Source: Pseudomonas sp. LRP2-20
GTDB lineage: Bacteria > Pseudomonadota > Gammaproteobacteria > Pseudomonadales > Pseudomonadaceae
Reading direction: 5' to 3'
DNA length: 64,000 nt
NCBI RefSeq assembly: GCF_024349685.1
Contig: NZ_AP025944.1
Location: forward strand, 5,907,001-5,971,000
Part shown: in pieces, positions 45,866 to 54,513 of the stretch
Layout: each line of letters begins with the position of its first letter
Numbering within the stretch: the stretch's first letter is position 1
Notes under the pieces: generated by a model
Database searches by the model: none
What the model saw: the letters and a program-made list of their open reading frames with translations, nothing else
What the model was told of the DNA's origin: nothing
Program-made: the position numbers and the translations under genes

Positions 45866-47173
45866 TTGAACCAGAACTGGCACGCGACCCTGATTCGCCA
45901 CCTGTTGCTGCTGATCACCGTCTGCCTGATCGGCGGCCTGGTCAGCGGCTATTACGGCTGGAGCCTGGCCATCGGCCTGGCGCTCTACCTGGGCTGGACC
46001 CTCAAGCAGCTGCTGCGCCTGCACGACTGGCTGCGCAACCACCAACCCGACGAAGCACCGCCCGATGGCTACGGCCTGTGGGGCGAGGTGTTCGACAGCA
46101 TCTACCACCTGCAACGCCGCGACCAGCGCGTGCGCGGTCGCCTGCAGGCAGTCATCGACCGCGTCCAGGAATCCACCGCAGCACTGCGAGATGCGGTGAT
46201 CATGCTCGACAGCGACGGCAACCTGGAGTGGTGGAACCGCGCCGCAGAAACGCTGCTGGGCTTCAAGACCCCACAGGACGGCGGCCAGCCGGTGACCAAC
46301 CTGGTGCGCCACCCGCGCTTCAAGGAATACTTCGAGGCGGGGAACTACGTCGAACCGCTGGAAATCCCCTCACCGATCAACGACCGCCTGCGCGTGCAAC
46401 TGCACATCACCCGCTACGGCAACAACGAGCACCTGATGCTGGTGCGCGATGTCACCCGTATCCACCAGCTCGAGCAAATGCGCAAGGACTTCGTCGCCAA
46501 CGTCTCCCACGAGTTGCGCACGCCACTGACGGTGATCACCGGCTACCTGGAAACCTTGCTGGACAACGTCGAGGACGTGAACCCGCGCTGGGCCCGGGCG
46601 CTGCAGCAGATGACCCAGCAAGGCTCGCGCATGCAGACCTTGCTCAACGACCTGCTGCTGCTGGCCAAGCTGGAAGCCACCGACTACCCGTCGGACAACC
46701 AGCCCGTGGCGGTCGATGCCTTGCTCGCCGCGATCAAGAACGATGCCCAGGCACTGTCCGGTCCGCGGAAGCAGAAAATCACCCTGGATGCCGCGCCGGG
46801 CCTGCGCCTGAAAGGCAGCGAGTCGGAACTGCGCAGCGCCTTCTCCAACCTGGTGTTCAACGCGGTCAAGTACACCCAGGATGAAGGCAGCATCCGCATC
46901 CGCTGGTGGGGCGACGAACACGGCGCGCACCTGTCTGTGCAGGATTCCGGGGTCGGCATCGACGCCAAGCACCTGCCGCGGCTGACCGAACGCTTCTACC
47001 GGGTCGATTCCAGCCGCGCGTCGAATACCGGGGGCACCGGCCTGGGGCTGGCGATCGTCAAGCACGTGCTGATGCGCCACCGCGGCAAGCTGGAAATCAG
47101 CAGCGTGCCGGGGCATGGCAGTACCTTTACCTGTCACTTTGGGCCGGCACAATTGGCCAACGGCAAGGCCTGA
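45866..47173 (+). CDS. phoR: Phosphate regulon sensor kinase
   Basis: A 435-residue membrane histidine kinase that phosphorylates PhoB when phosphate is low. Two close helices at the N-terminus (about 10-48), a PAS domain (about 90-195), the H box VSHELRTPL with His215, and N/G boxes FSNLVFNAVKYT and GGTGLGLAIVKH. The TTG at 45866 is preferred because AAGGA lies eight bases upstream; a TTG at 45848 lacks such a site. Control by PhoU and the Pst transporter is the established model. Confidence 0.93.
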   Translation: MNQNWHATLIRHLLLLITVCLIGGLVSGYYGWSLAIGLALYLGWTLKQLLRLHDWLRNHQPDEAPPDGYGLWGEVFDSIYHLQRRDQRVRGRLQAVIDRVQESTAALRDAVIMLDSDGNLEWWNRAAETLLGFKTPQDGGQPVTNLVRHPRFKEYFEAGNYVEPLEIPSPINDRLRVQLHITRYGNNEHLMLVRDVTRIHQLEQMRKDFVANVSHELRTPLTVITGYLETLLDNVEDVNPRWARALQQMTQQGSRMQTLLNDLLLLAKLEATDYPSDNQPVAVDALLAAIKNDAQALSGPRKQKITLDAAPGLRLKGSESELRSAFSNLVFNAVKYTQDEGSIRIRWWGDEHGAHLSVQDSGVGIDAKHLPRLTERFYRVDSSRASNTGGTGLGLAIVKHVLMRHRGKLEISSVPGHGSTFTCHFGPAQLANGKA

Positions 47174-47180
47174 AGTACCG

Positions 47181-47207
47181 AGGGCTGCTTTGCAGCCCTT
47201 TGCTTTT
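47181..47207 (+). terminator. Hairpin just after phoR
   Basis: AGGGCTGC, TTT and GCAGCCCT form an 8-bp stem followed by TTGCTTTT. It is the first of two hairpins between phoR and the corC-like gene. Confidence 0.6.
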
Positions 47208-47236
47208 GTGGCACCAGCCGCTACATTGGATCCCCT

Positions 47237-47263
47237 GTGCCAGCAAGAGCTGGCACTTTTTTT
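47237..47263 (+). terminator. Terminator before the corC-like gene
   Basis: GTGCCAGC, the loop AAGA and GCTGGCAC form an 8-bp stem followed by seven T residues. It is a strong rho-independent terminator that separates phoBR from the next gene. Confidence 0.85.
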
Positions 47264-47301
47264 CTCTCTATCTCAAAGACGGACCCCGTAAAAACTCCAT
47301 C

Positions 47302-48642
47302 ATGGACCCTTCCCCTGGTATCAGCCTCACCTCGTTATTCGCCGATTTCGGCATGATCATCTTTGCCTTCCTGCTGGTGCTGCTCAACGGCTTCTTCGTT
47401 GCCGCCGAGTTCGCCATGGTCAAGCTGCGCGCCACCCGCGTCGAGTCCATCGCCGAACTGCATGGCTGGCGCGGCAGCATCCTGCGCAAGGTGCACAACC
47501 AGCTCGACGCCTACCTGTCGGCCTGCCAGCTCGGCATCACCCTCGCCTCGCTGGGCCTTGGCTGGGTCGGTGAGCCTGCCTTCGCCCACCTGCTCGAGCC
47601 ACTACTGGCCTACCTGGGCGTGGAAAGCGCTGAGCTGGTCAAAGCGGTCTCGTTCTTTGTCGCTTTCTTCGTCATTTCGTACCTGCACATCGTGGTCGGC
47701 GAACTGGCGCCCAAGTCTTGGGCGATCCGCAAACCCGAACTGCTGTCGCTGTGGACCGCCGTGCCGCTGTACCTGTTCTACTGGACCATGTACCCCGCCA
47801 TCTACCTGCTCAACGCCAGCGCCAACACCATCCTGCGCATCGCCGGCCAAGGTGAGCCCGGCCCGCACCATGAGCACCACTACAGCCGCGAAGAGCTCAA
47901 GCTGATCCTGCACTCCAGCCGTGGCCAGGACCCGAGCGACCAGGGCATGCGCGTGCTTGCCTCGGCCGTGGAGATGGGCGAACTGGAAGTGGTGGACTGG
48001 GCCAACTCCCGTGAGGACATGGTCAGCATCGACGCCCACGCGCCGCTCAAAGAGATCCTGGCGCTGGTGCGCCGGCACAAGTTCAGCCGCTACCCGGTGT
48101 ACGACGCCGAGCGCGAGGAGTTCACCGGCCTGCTGCACATCAAGGACTTGCTGCTGGAGCTGGCCGAACTCGAACACCTGCCCGAGACCATCGACCTGGA
48201 CGACCTGGCCCGCCCGCTGGAGCGCGTATCGCGGCACATGCCGCTGTCGCAGCTGTTGGAGCAGTTCCGCAAGGGTGGCGCGCACTTCGTGCTGGTGGAG
48301 GAAGCCGACGGCAAGGTGATCGGCTACCTGACCATGGAAGACGTGCTGGAAGTGCTGGTGGGCGACATCCAGGACGAACATCGCAAGACCGAACGCGGCA
48401 TCCTCGCCTACCAGCCGGGCAAGTTGCTGGTACGGGGCGATACGCCGCTGTTCAAGGTCGAGCGCCTGCTCGGTGTCGACCTCGACCACATCGAGGCAGA
48501 AACCCTCGCCGGCCTGGTCTACGAGACCCTCAAGCGCGTGCCTGAAGAAGAGGAAGTGCTGGAGGTCGAAGGCCTGCGCATCATCATCAAGAAGATGAAA
48601 GGGCCGAAGATCGTCCTGGCAAAGGTGCTCAAACTCGACTGA
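47302..48642 (+). CDS. CorC/HlyC-family membrane protein (DUF21-CBS)
   Basis: A 446-residue protein with an N-terminal DUF21/CNNM membrane domain of about four helices (FLLVLLNGFFVAAEFAMVKLRATRV; AYLSACQLGITLASLGLGWVGEPAF), a CBS pair (about 215-335) and a C-terminal CorC_HlyC FAD-binding-like domain. The family is linked to magnesium/cobalt efflux and is sometimes named TlyC or hemolysin, without good evidence. The ATG at 47302 lies 39 bp after a strong terminator; the ribosome binding site is weak. It converges on the M23 peptidase gene. Confidence 0.88.
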   Translation: MDPSPGISLTSLFADFGMIIFAFLLVLLNGFFVAAEFAMVKLRATRVESIAELHGWRGSILRKVHNQLDAYLSACQLGITLASLGLGWVGEPAFAHLLEPLLAYLGVESAELVKAVSFFVAFFVISYLHIVVGELAPKSWAIRKPELLSLWTAVPLYLFYWTMYPAIYLLNASANTILRIAGQGEPGPHHEHHYSREELKLILHSSRGQDPSDQGMRVLASAVEMGELEVVDWANSREDMVSIDAHAPLKEILALVRRHKFSRYPVYDAEREEFTGLLHIKDLLLELAELEHLPETIDLDDLARPLERVSRHMPLSQLLEQFRKGGAHFVLVEEADGKVIGYLTMEDVLEVLVGDIQDEHRKTERGILAYQPGKLLVRGDTPLFKVERLLGVDLDHIEAETLAGLVYETLKRVPEEEEVLEVEGLRIIIKKMKGPKIVLAKVLKLD

Positions 48643-48644
48643 CC

Positions 48645-49547
48645 CTACGGGTTGCCGGCGGTGAAGTCCGGCAACCCGCCAAGCGGCCGGTCGAACTGGA
48701 ACGGTATCGACTCCAGCGCCAGCCCCACATTGCGCTGAACCACGAAATGCAGGTGGGGCCCGGTGCTGTTACCGGTATTGCCAGACTTGGCCAGGGCCTG
48801 CCCGACCACCACCTGTTGCCCCTCGCGCACCAAGACCGAACCACGCATCAGGTGCAGGTACACACCCATGGTGCCGTCGGGGTGCAGGATCCGTACGAAA
48901 TTACCCCCCGGGTTGGTGCCCCGACCACTCTGGCCATTCTCGATCTTCACCACCATCCCGCCGCGCGCGGCAATGATCGGCGTGCCCTCCGGCATGGCGA
49001 TGTCCATCGCATAGCGGCTTCTGGGGCCGAAGTGGCTGAAACGGCCGTTGGGGCCCTGGGTCAGGCGAAATGGCCCACCCTTCCAGGGAAACGGGTAGCG
49101 GTAAGCCAATGAGCGCTGACCAGGATCGCCCATGGCGTACTGGAAACGGGTGGCATATTGCAGCTGGCCACCAGGCGCAGCCAGCACTGAACTCAACACC
49201 TTGCTGGAGCGCGGCCCCACCACGGTGCGGATGCTGCGCGGCTGGTTGCCGCCAAAGGCGTTGCTCAGCTTGTCGATTCGCAGCTCGACCTGCATCGGCA
49301 CGTACAATTCGTTGCGCACCATGAAGCGCACGCCGCCTGGGAAGGTTTCGGCCTGCAGGCGCACCTTGCCATCAATGCGATCGAGGATCGGCTCGCTGAG
49401 CTCGAAGGTTTTCGCCCCCGGGCTGTAGCGATCCGAGTACGAGACCACGCCGGTGTTGTCGACGGTCTTGTAGATAGTCATGCCCATGCTCGACGCCGAG
49501 GCCGAAAGCAAGGCACAGAACAGCAGCAAGCGGGCGGCGGCTGGCAT
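48645..49547 (-). CDS. Secreted M23-family metallopeptidase
   Basis: A 300-residue exported protein with a signal peptide (LLLFCALLSASASSMG), an N-terminal region like DUF4124 (IYKTVDNTGVVSYSDRYSPG) and a C-terminal LytM/M23 domain. The zinc-site motifs HFGPRSRYAMDIAMPEG, VYLHLM and GPHLHFVV look intact, so cleavage of peptidoglycan cross-links is plausible. It ends two bases from the convergent corC-like gene. A repeat-filled 394-bp gap lies upstream. Confidence 0.88.
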   Translation of the reverse strand: MPAAARLLLFCALLSASASSMGMTIYKTVDNTGVVSYSDRYSPGAKTFELSEPILDRIDGKVRLQAETFPGGVRFMVRNELYVPMQVELRIDKLSNAFGGNQPRSIRTVVGPRSSKVLSSVLAAPGGQLQYATRFQYAMGDPGQRSLAYRYPFPWKGGPFRLTQGPNGRFSHFGPRSRYAMDIAMPEGTPIIAARGGMVVKIENGQSGRGTNPGGNFVRILHPDGTMGVYLHLMRGSVLVREGQQVVVGQALAKSGNTGNSTGPHLHFVVQRNVGLALESIPFQFDRPLGGLPDFTAGNP

Positions 49548-49650
49548 GATGGTGGCTTTTTGACAGGTTTGGTCTGTCGAAGACTAGCAGCGGGATTGGC
49601 GGGGGGTATTGCAGCTGGTCGGAAGAACCCGGCAGGTTGATGCGGACCTT

Positions 49651-49746
49651 GTGGGAGATTCTGTCTTTGCTCAATTGCCTGAAGCTGACGCGATCCCTGT
49701 GGGAGATTCTGTCTTTGCTCAATTGCCTGAAGCTGACGCGATCCCT
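49651..49746. repeat. Two tandem 48-bp units
   Basis: 49651-49698 and 49699-49746 are the same 48-bp unit, starting GTGGGAGATTCTGTCTTTGC and ending GCGATCCCT in the second copy. A third GTGGGAG begins the palindromic element that follows. A diverged single copy is present near 32713-32760. Confidence 0.88.
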
Positions 49747-49890
49747 GTGGGAGCCGCGCTTGTCGTGGCGACGAACCGCGTCGATGGGCCGCGAAGCGGC
49801 CCCATGATTTCAAGGTTGTTGCATAAATTGCCGGGGCCGCTTCGCGGCCCATCGACGCGGTTCGTCGCCACGACAAGCGCGGCTCCCACA
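49746..49890. repeat. Perfect palindromic element, 58-bp arms and 29-nt loop
   Basis: Left arm 49746-49803 and right arm 49833-49890 are exact reverse complements over 58 bp. The loop 49804-49832 matches the inverted loop of the 4312-4438 element at 27/29 positions. Relative to that element, the middle of each arm carries an extra module (TCGTGGCGACGAACCGCG) while the ends are shared. It lies between the M23 and response-regulator genes. Confidence 0.9.
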
Positions 49891-49941
49891 AGTACAGCGC
49901 ATGCCTGGGAGCTGGTGATAATCCTGTGTGTGTGGCCTTGA

Positions 49942-50844
49942 TCAGGCGCCGGGGGTGAAGTGCTTCTGCTGGGTACCGCGGGCAATCAGGCGTGACAGGT
50001 AGTCGAGTTTCTGCGCATCCTGGTCGACGAACTTGAAGGTCAGCTGCAGCCAGTCGCTTTCCGGTTTGGGTTCCAGCGCGGCGATGGCGTGCAGGTAGCC
50101 GTTCAGGCGCGCCACTTCGGCGTTCTCACCCTGCTCCAGATCAAGCACCGCACCCTCCAGCACCTGTGGCAGCGCCGCGCTGCGACGCACCACCAGCAAG
50201 GCTTCCTTGAGGCTCAGCGCCTTGATCACGCAGGGCTGGGTACCGCTGGACAGGCGCAGCTGGCCCTGCCCCCGTCCGGCCTGGGCCGCAGCCGCCGCAG
50301 CAGTCTGCGGCTTGGGTGCATTGAGCAACGGCTTGGCAGCTGTGGCAGCAGGCGCCGCCACCTTGGCCGCTTCAGGCTTGCCGCCGGTCAGCGCACTCAG
50401 CGAGTCGTTGGCGAATGCCGAATTCACCCGTGCTGGCGCACCGGCCACCAGGCTTTCCAGCTTGCCGATCTTGCTCAGGGCTTTCTTCACCTTGGTCAGC
50501 AGCTGCTCGTTGGTGAACGGCTTGCCGACGAAATCGGAGACGCCGGCCTGGATGGCCTGGATCACGTTCTCCTTGTCACCACGGCTGGTCACCATGATGA
50601 ACTGCAGGTCCTTCATTTCGGGCTGCTGACGACACCAGGTCAGCAACTCAAGGCCGGACATCTCCGGCATCTCCCAGTCGCACAGGACCAGGTCGAACGG
50701 CTCCTTGGCCAGCATGGCCATGGCCTTGCGGCCGTTGACCGCGTCTTCGATGACCATGCCCGGGAAGGCATTGCGCAGGCACTTCCTTACCAGGTCACGA
50801 ATGAACGGCGCGTCATCCACGACCAGCACATTGACTTTACTCAT
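49942..50844 (-). CDS. Response regulator with C-terminal PilZ-like domain
   Basis: A 300-residue protein. The receiver domain (1-125) has Asp56 in LVLCDWEMPEMSGLELL and the conserved Lys in VGKPFTNEQL. An Ala/Pro-rich linker (about 155-200) leads to a C-terminal domain (LRLSSGTQPCVIKALSLKEALLVVRR) that may be a PilZ-type fold, though the usual RxxxR and DxSxxG motifs are not obvious. No kinase gene is adjacent. AAGAGGAGTATCG precedes the ATG. The partner and output are unknown. Confidence 0.78.
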   Translation of the reverse strand: MSKVNVLVVDDAPFIRDLVRKCLRNAFPGMVIEDAVNGRKAMAMLAKEPFDLVLCDWEMPEMSGLELLTWCRQQPEMKDLQFIMVTSRGDKENVIQAIQAGVSDFVGKPFTNEQLLTKVKKALSKIGKLESLVAGAPARVNSAFANDSLSALTGGKPEAAKVAAPAATAAKPLLNAPKPQTAAAAAAQAGRGQGQLRLSSGTQPCVIKALSLKEALLVVRRSAALPQVLEGAVLDLEQGENAEVARLNGYLHAIAALEPKPESDWLQLTFKFVDQDAQKLDYLSRLIARGTQQKHFTPGA

Positions 50845-50968
50845 CGATACTCCTCTTGAACCCGACTAGCCTACCGCGCAATGGTGGCCACTTGCCAACT
50901 CTAGGGTCACGCCGGGACTTCTTCGCATCGTTCGCGGGTGCCTGCTGATTGCTCTGCCACACACGAAA

Positions 50969-50990
50969 ACGCCCGGCACAGGCCGGGCGT
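50969..50990 (-). terminator. Terminator of phoU
   Basis: CGCCCGGC and GCCGGGCG-type arms around ACAG form a GC stem followed on the minus strand by TTTTCGTGT. It ends the pst-phoU transcript. Confidence 0.8.
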
Positions 50991-51008
50991 CGATGCTCGC
51001 GAGCAATC

Positions 51009-51779
51009 TTATTTATCGTCAGGTTTGCCCGGAACATTAGCGTTTTCGGCCGCCTCTTGCGCAGTGCCTTCGACTTCTGCCTTCATGCGCTTGAGGCCCA
51101 TGTGGCGTACATCGGTACCGCGCACCAGGTAGATCACCAGCTCCGAGATGTTGCGCGCGTGGTCGCCGATCCGCTCCAGCGAACGCAGCACCCAGATCAC
51201 GCTGAGCACACGCGAGATCGAACGCGGGTCTTCCATCATGTAGGTGACCAGTTCGCGCAGGGCGGTCTTGTATTCGCGGTCGATGGTCTTGTCGTACTGG
51301 GCCACCGCCAGCGCCAGGTCGGCGTCGAAGCGGGCGAAGGCATCGAGGGCGTCGCGCACCATGTTGCGCACCTGGTCGCCGATATGGCGCACCTCGACGT
51401 AGCCACGCGGCGACTCGCCTTCCTCGCACAGCTGGATGGCGCGGCGGGCGATCTTGGTCGATTCGTCGCCAATGCGCTCAAGGTCGATCACCGACTTGGA
51501 GATGCTGATGATCAGGCGCAGGTCGGAGGCCGCCGGCTGGCGGCGGGCGAGAATGCGCAGGCATTCCTCGTCGATGTTGCGCTCCATCTGGTTGATCTGC
51601 TCGTCGACTTCCCGCACCTGCTGGGCCAGGCCCGAGTCGGCTTCGATCAGTGCGGTAACGGCATCGTTCACCTGCTTCTCGACCAGGCCACCCATGGCCA
51701 GCAAGTGGCTGCGCACCTCTTCGAGTTCGGCGTTGAACTGCTGGGAAATATGGTGCGTCAGGCTTTCTTTGTTGATCAT
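51009..51779 (-). CDS. phoU: Phosphate-specific transport accessory protein PhoU
   Basis: A 256-residue all-helical protein of two PhoU repeats. It mediates signalling between PstSCAB and PhoR, shutting off the regulon when phosphate is sufficient. Metal-binding-type motifs EDERSIGDE-like IGDESTKIA and RIGDHARNISE are present in the two halves. It is the last gene of the pst cluster, separated from pstB by a REP pair. Confidence 0.96.
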   Translation of the reverse strand: MINKESLTHHISQQFNAELEEVRSHLLAMGGLVEKQVNDAVTALIEADSGLAQQVREVDEQINQMERNIDEECLRILARRQPAASDLRLIISISKSVIDLERIGDESTKIARRAIQLCEEGESPRGYVEVRHIGDQVRNMVRDALDAFARFDADLALAVAQYDKTIDREYKTALRELVTYMMEDPRSISRVLSVIWVLRSLERIGDHARNISELVIYLVRGTDVRHMGLKRMKAEVEGTAQEAAENANVPGKPDDK

Positions 51780-51804
51780 CGTTTTGTCCTTTGGTAGCGC
51801 GTCC

Positions 51805-51891
51805 GTGTAGGAGCGGGTTTACCCGCGATCACCGGCGAAGCCGGTGCCAGGCACCGAGGCGTCTGCTTCGCGGGTAAACCCGCTCCTACAG
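51805..51891. repeat. REP pair between pstB and phoU
   Basis: GTGTAGGAGCGGGTTTACCCGCGA (51805-51828) and CTTCGCGGGTAAACCCGCTCCTACAG (51866-51891) form an outward-tailed pair with CTCCTACA tails. It lies inside the operon and may reduce phoU expression relative to pstB. Confidence 0.82.
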
Positions 51892-51918
51892 AAGCCAGGT
51901 GCTCATCACGAGCAGCGC

Positions 51919-52752
51919 TTAGCCGTAACGACCGGTGATGTAGTCTTCGGTCTGCTTCTTCGCCGGGTTGGTGAACAGGGTGTCGGTATCACCGAATTCG
52001 ACCAGTTTGCCCATGTACATGAACGCGGTGTAGTCCGAAACACGGGCCGCCTGCTGCATGTTGTGGGTCACGATGACGATGGTGTACTTGGATTTCAGTT
52101 CGTAGATCAGCTCTTCGACCTTCAGCGTCGAGATCGGGTCCAGTGCCGAGCACGGCTCGTCGAGCAGCAGCACTTCCGGCTCGACGGCGATGGTACGGGC
52201 GATCACCAGACGCTGCTGCTGGCCGCCGGACAGGCCCAGGGCGGACTCGTGCAGGCGGTCCTTGACCTCGTCCCACAGGGCAGCGCCCTTCAGTGCCCAT
52301 TCCACGGCTTCGTCGAGCACGCGCTTTTTGTTGATGCCCTGGATACGCAGGCCGTACACCACGTTCTCGTAGATGGTCTTGGGGAACGGGTTGGGTTTCT
52401 GGAACACCATGCCCACCCGGCGACGCAGCTCGGCCACGTCTTCGCCCTTGCGGTAGATGTTGTTGCCATACAGGTTGATGGCGCCTTCCACGCGGCAGCC
52501 GTCGACCAGGTCGTTCATGCGGTTGAAGGTGCGCAGCAAGGTCGACTTGCCGCAGCCGGACGGGCCGATGAAGGCAGTCACGCGCTGCTTGGGAATGTTC
52601 ATCTGCACGTCGAACAGCGCTTGTTTGTCGCCGTAGAACAGGCTCAGGCCCGGTACCTCGATGGCCACGGTTTCTTCGGCCAGGCGCAGGCCCTGCTTGT
52701 CGCGACCCAGGGCAGACATGTCGATGCCGTGGGTATGGGAATCATGCTGCAT
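51919..52752 (-). CDS. pstB: Phosphate ABC transporter ATPase
   Basis: A 277-residue ATP-binding subunit. Walker A is GPSGCGKST (63-71), the signature is [13 protein letters not shown], and Walker B is [12 protein letters not shown]. The ATG at 52752 has GGAG seven bases upstream; the frame is open four codons more to 52764. It follows pstA by 73 bp. Confidence 0.96.
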   Translation of the reverse strand: MQHDSHTHGIDMSALGRDKQGLRLAEETVAIEVPGLSLFYGDKQALFDVQMNIPKQRVTAFIGPSGCGKSTLLRTFNRMNDLVDGCRVEGAINLYGNNIYRKGEDVAELRRRVGMVFQKPNPFPKTIYENVVYGLRIQGINKKRVLDEAVEWALKGAALWDEVKDRLHESALGLSGGQQQRLVIARTIAVEPEVLLLDEPCSALDPISTLKVEELIYELKSKYTIVIVTHNMQQAARVSDYTAFMYMGKLVEFGDTDTLFTNPAKKQTEDYITGRYG

Positions 52753-52825
52753 GGTCAACTCCATACGCTATCAATACGTTTCAAAGGGCCGCCCGGCTGG
52801 CCGGCGGCACGCTTGCAAGTCAGGC

Positions 52826-54496
52826 TCAGCTGTCGAGCGCCTTGTACTTCTCGCGCAGGTGGTTACGGATCCACACAGCCGACAGGTTGAGGGTGGCGAT
52901 CACCAGCACCAGCAGCAGCGCGGTGGCGTACACCAGCGGTCGCGCGGCTTCGACGTTCGGGCTCTGGAAGCCGACGTCGTAGATGTGGAAGCCCAGGTGC
53001 ATGATCTTCTGGTCCAGGTGCAGGTACGGGTAGTTGCCGTCCAGTGGCAGCGATGGCGCCAGCTTCACCACACCTACCAGCATCAGCGGCGCCACTTCAC
53101 CGGCGGCGCGGGCCACGGCGAGGATCATGCCGGTCATCATGGCCGGGCTGGCCATCGGCAGGACGATCTTCCACAGGGTTTCGGCCTTGGTCGCACCCAG
53201 GGCCAGGGAGCCTTCGCGCACGGTCCGCGGAATGCGCGCCAGGCCTTCCTCGGTGGCCACGATCACCACCGGCACGGCCAGCAGCGCCAGGGTCAGCGAC
53301 GCCCACAGCAAACCTGGGGTGCCCAGGGTCGGTGCCGGCAATGCTTCGGGGAAGAACAGCCGGTCGATCGAGCCGCCCAGCACGTAGACGAAGAAGCCCA
53401 GGCCGAAAACACCGTAGACGATCGCCGGTACGCCGGCCAGGTTGTTCACGGCGATGCGGATCAGGCGGGTCACCGCGCCTTGCCTGGCGTATTCGCGCAG
53501 GTAGACCGCGGCCAGCACGCCGAACGGCGTGACGATCACGGCCATGATCAGGGTCATCATCACGGTACCGAAGATGGCCGGGAAGATACCGCCCTCGGTG
53601 TTGGCTTCACGCGGGTCGTCGCTGAGGAATTCCCAGACCTTGGCGAAGTAGGTCCCCAGCTTGCTGAAGCCGGACATACCGTTCGGCTGGATGGCATGCA
53701 CCACCTTGCTCAGGTTGATTTCCACTTCGCGGCCGTTGCCGTCGCGGGCCACCAGGCTGTCGCGGGCAAAGGCCTGGTGCAAGCCCAGCAGGCGCTCCTC
53801 GATGGCCTTGTAGCGGCTGTTCAGCTCGGCGCGCTCGGCTTCCATGTCGGCCTGGGCGGTGGCGTCCAGCTTGCCGTCCAGCTCCAGCTTGCGGCCGTGC
53901 AGGCGCAAGCGTTCAAGGCCATGGTTGATGGCACCGATGTCCTTCTTCTCGAGGGTTTGCAGTTCGCTGTTGAGCTGGTTGGCGCGCTTGAGACGGGCTT
54001 GCAGCTCGTTCCAGGCCGCCGGTCCTTGGGCAACCACGCGGCCTTCTTCCTTGACGCTGACCAGGTAACCGTAGAAGTTGCCCCACTCGCGGCGCTCCAG
54101 GGCGATCAGGTCGGCCGGGTGCTGCTCATCGACCAGCCAGTCGCCGACCACCCAGGTGAAGTCGCTGCCGTTGAGGTCGCGGTTACCCACCTTGACCAGC
54201 TCGCGGGTCATGAACTCCGGGCCATCGTCCGGCACCGGCAGGCCGGCGCCCTTGAGGCGGGCACGCGGTACCTCTTCCTTCTGCACCACTTCGCCGATGA
54301 CGACATGGTCGGCCTGGCCCGGCACCTTGTAGGTGGCCTGGATCAGGTCGGCTGGCCAGAAGTGGCCCAGGCCGCGCACGGCGATCACCGCCAGCAGGCC
54401 AACGGTCATGATCACCGCCATGGCCACCGCGCCACCGCTGACCCAGACGCCTGGGGCGCCGCTCTTGAACCAGCCTTTGAGGGAATCCTTTTTCAC
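52826..54496 (-). CDS. pstA: Phosphate ABC transporter permease PstA, extended form
   Basis: A 556-residue permease, about 260 residues longer than E. coli PstA. An N-terminal helix (about 17-40) is followed by a long polar, partly coiled-coil region (about 45-290; LKRANQLNSELQTLEKKDIG) that should face the periplasm, then the PstA membrane domain (FPAIFGTVMMTLIMAVIVTPFGV onward) with the EAA-type loop EGSLALGATKAETLWKIVLP. Translation starts at GTG 54496. It follows pstC by 17 bp. Pseudomonas PstA is commonly of this extended type. Confidence 0.92.
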   Translation of the reverse strand: MKKDSLKGWFKSGAPGVWVSGGAVAMAVIMTVGLLAVIAVRGLGHFWPADLIQATYKVPGQADHVVIGEVVQKEEVPRARLKGAGLPVPDDGPEFMTRELVKVGNRDLNGSDFTWVVGDWLVDEQHPADLIALERREWGNFYGYLVSVKEEGRVVAQGPAAWNELQARLKRANQLNSELQTLEKKDIGAINHGLERLRLHGRKLELDGKLDATAQADMEAERAELNSRYKAIEERLLGLHQAFARDSLVARDGNGREVEINLSKVVHAIQPNGMSGFSKLGTYFAKVWEFLSDDPREANTEGGIFPAIFGTVMMTLIMAVIVTPFGVLAAVYLREYARQGAVTRLIRIAVNNLAGVPAIVYGVFGLGFFVYVLGGSIDRLFFPEALPAPTLGTPGLLWASLTLALLAVPVVIVATEEGLARIPRTVREGSLALGATKAETLWKIVLPMASPAMMTGMILAVARAAGEVAPLMLVGVVKLAPSLPLDGNYPYLHLDQKIMHLGFHIYDVGFQSPNVEAARPLVYATALLLVLVIATLNLSAVWIRNHLREKYKALDS

Positions 54497-54513
54497 GGAT
54501 CGCTACCTTTCTA

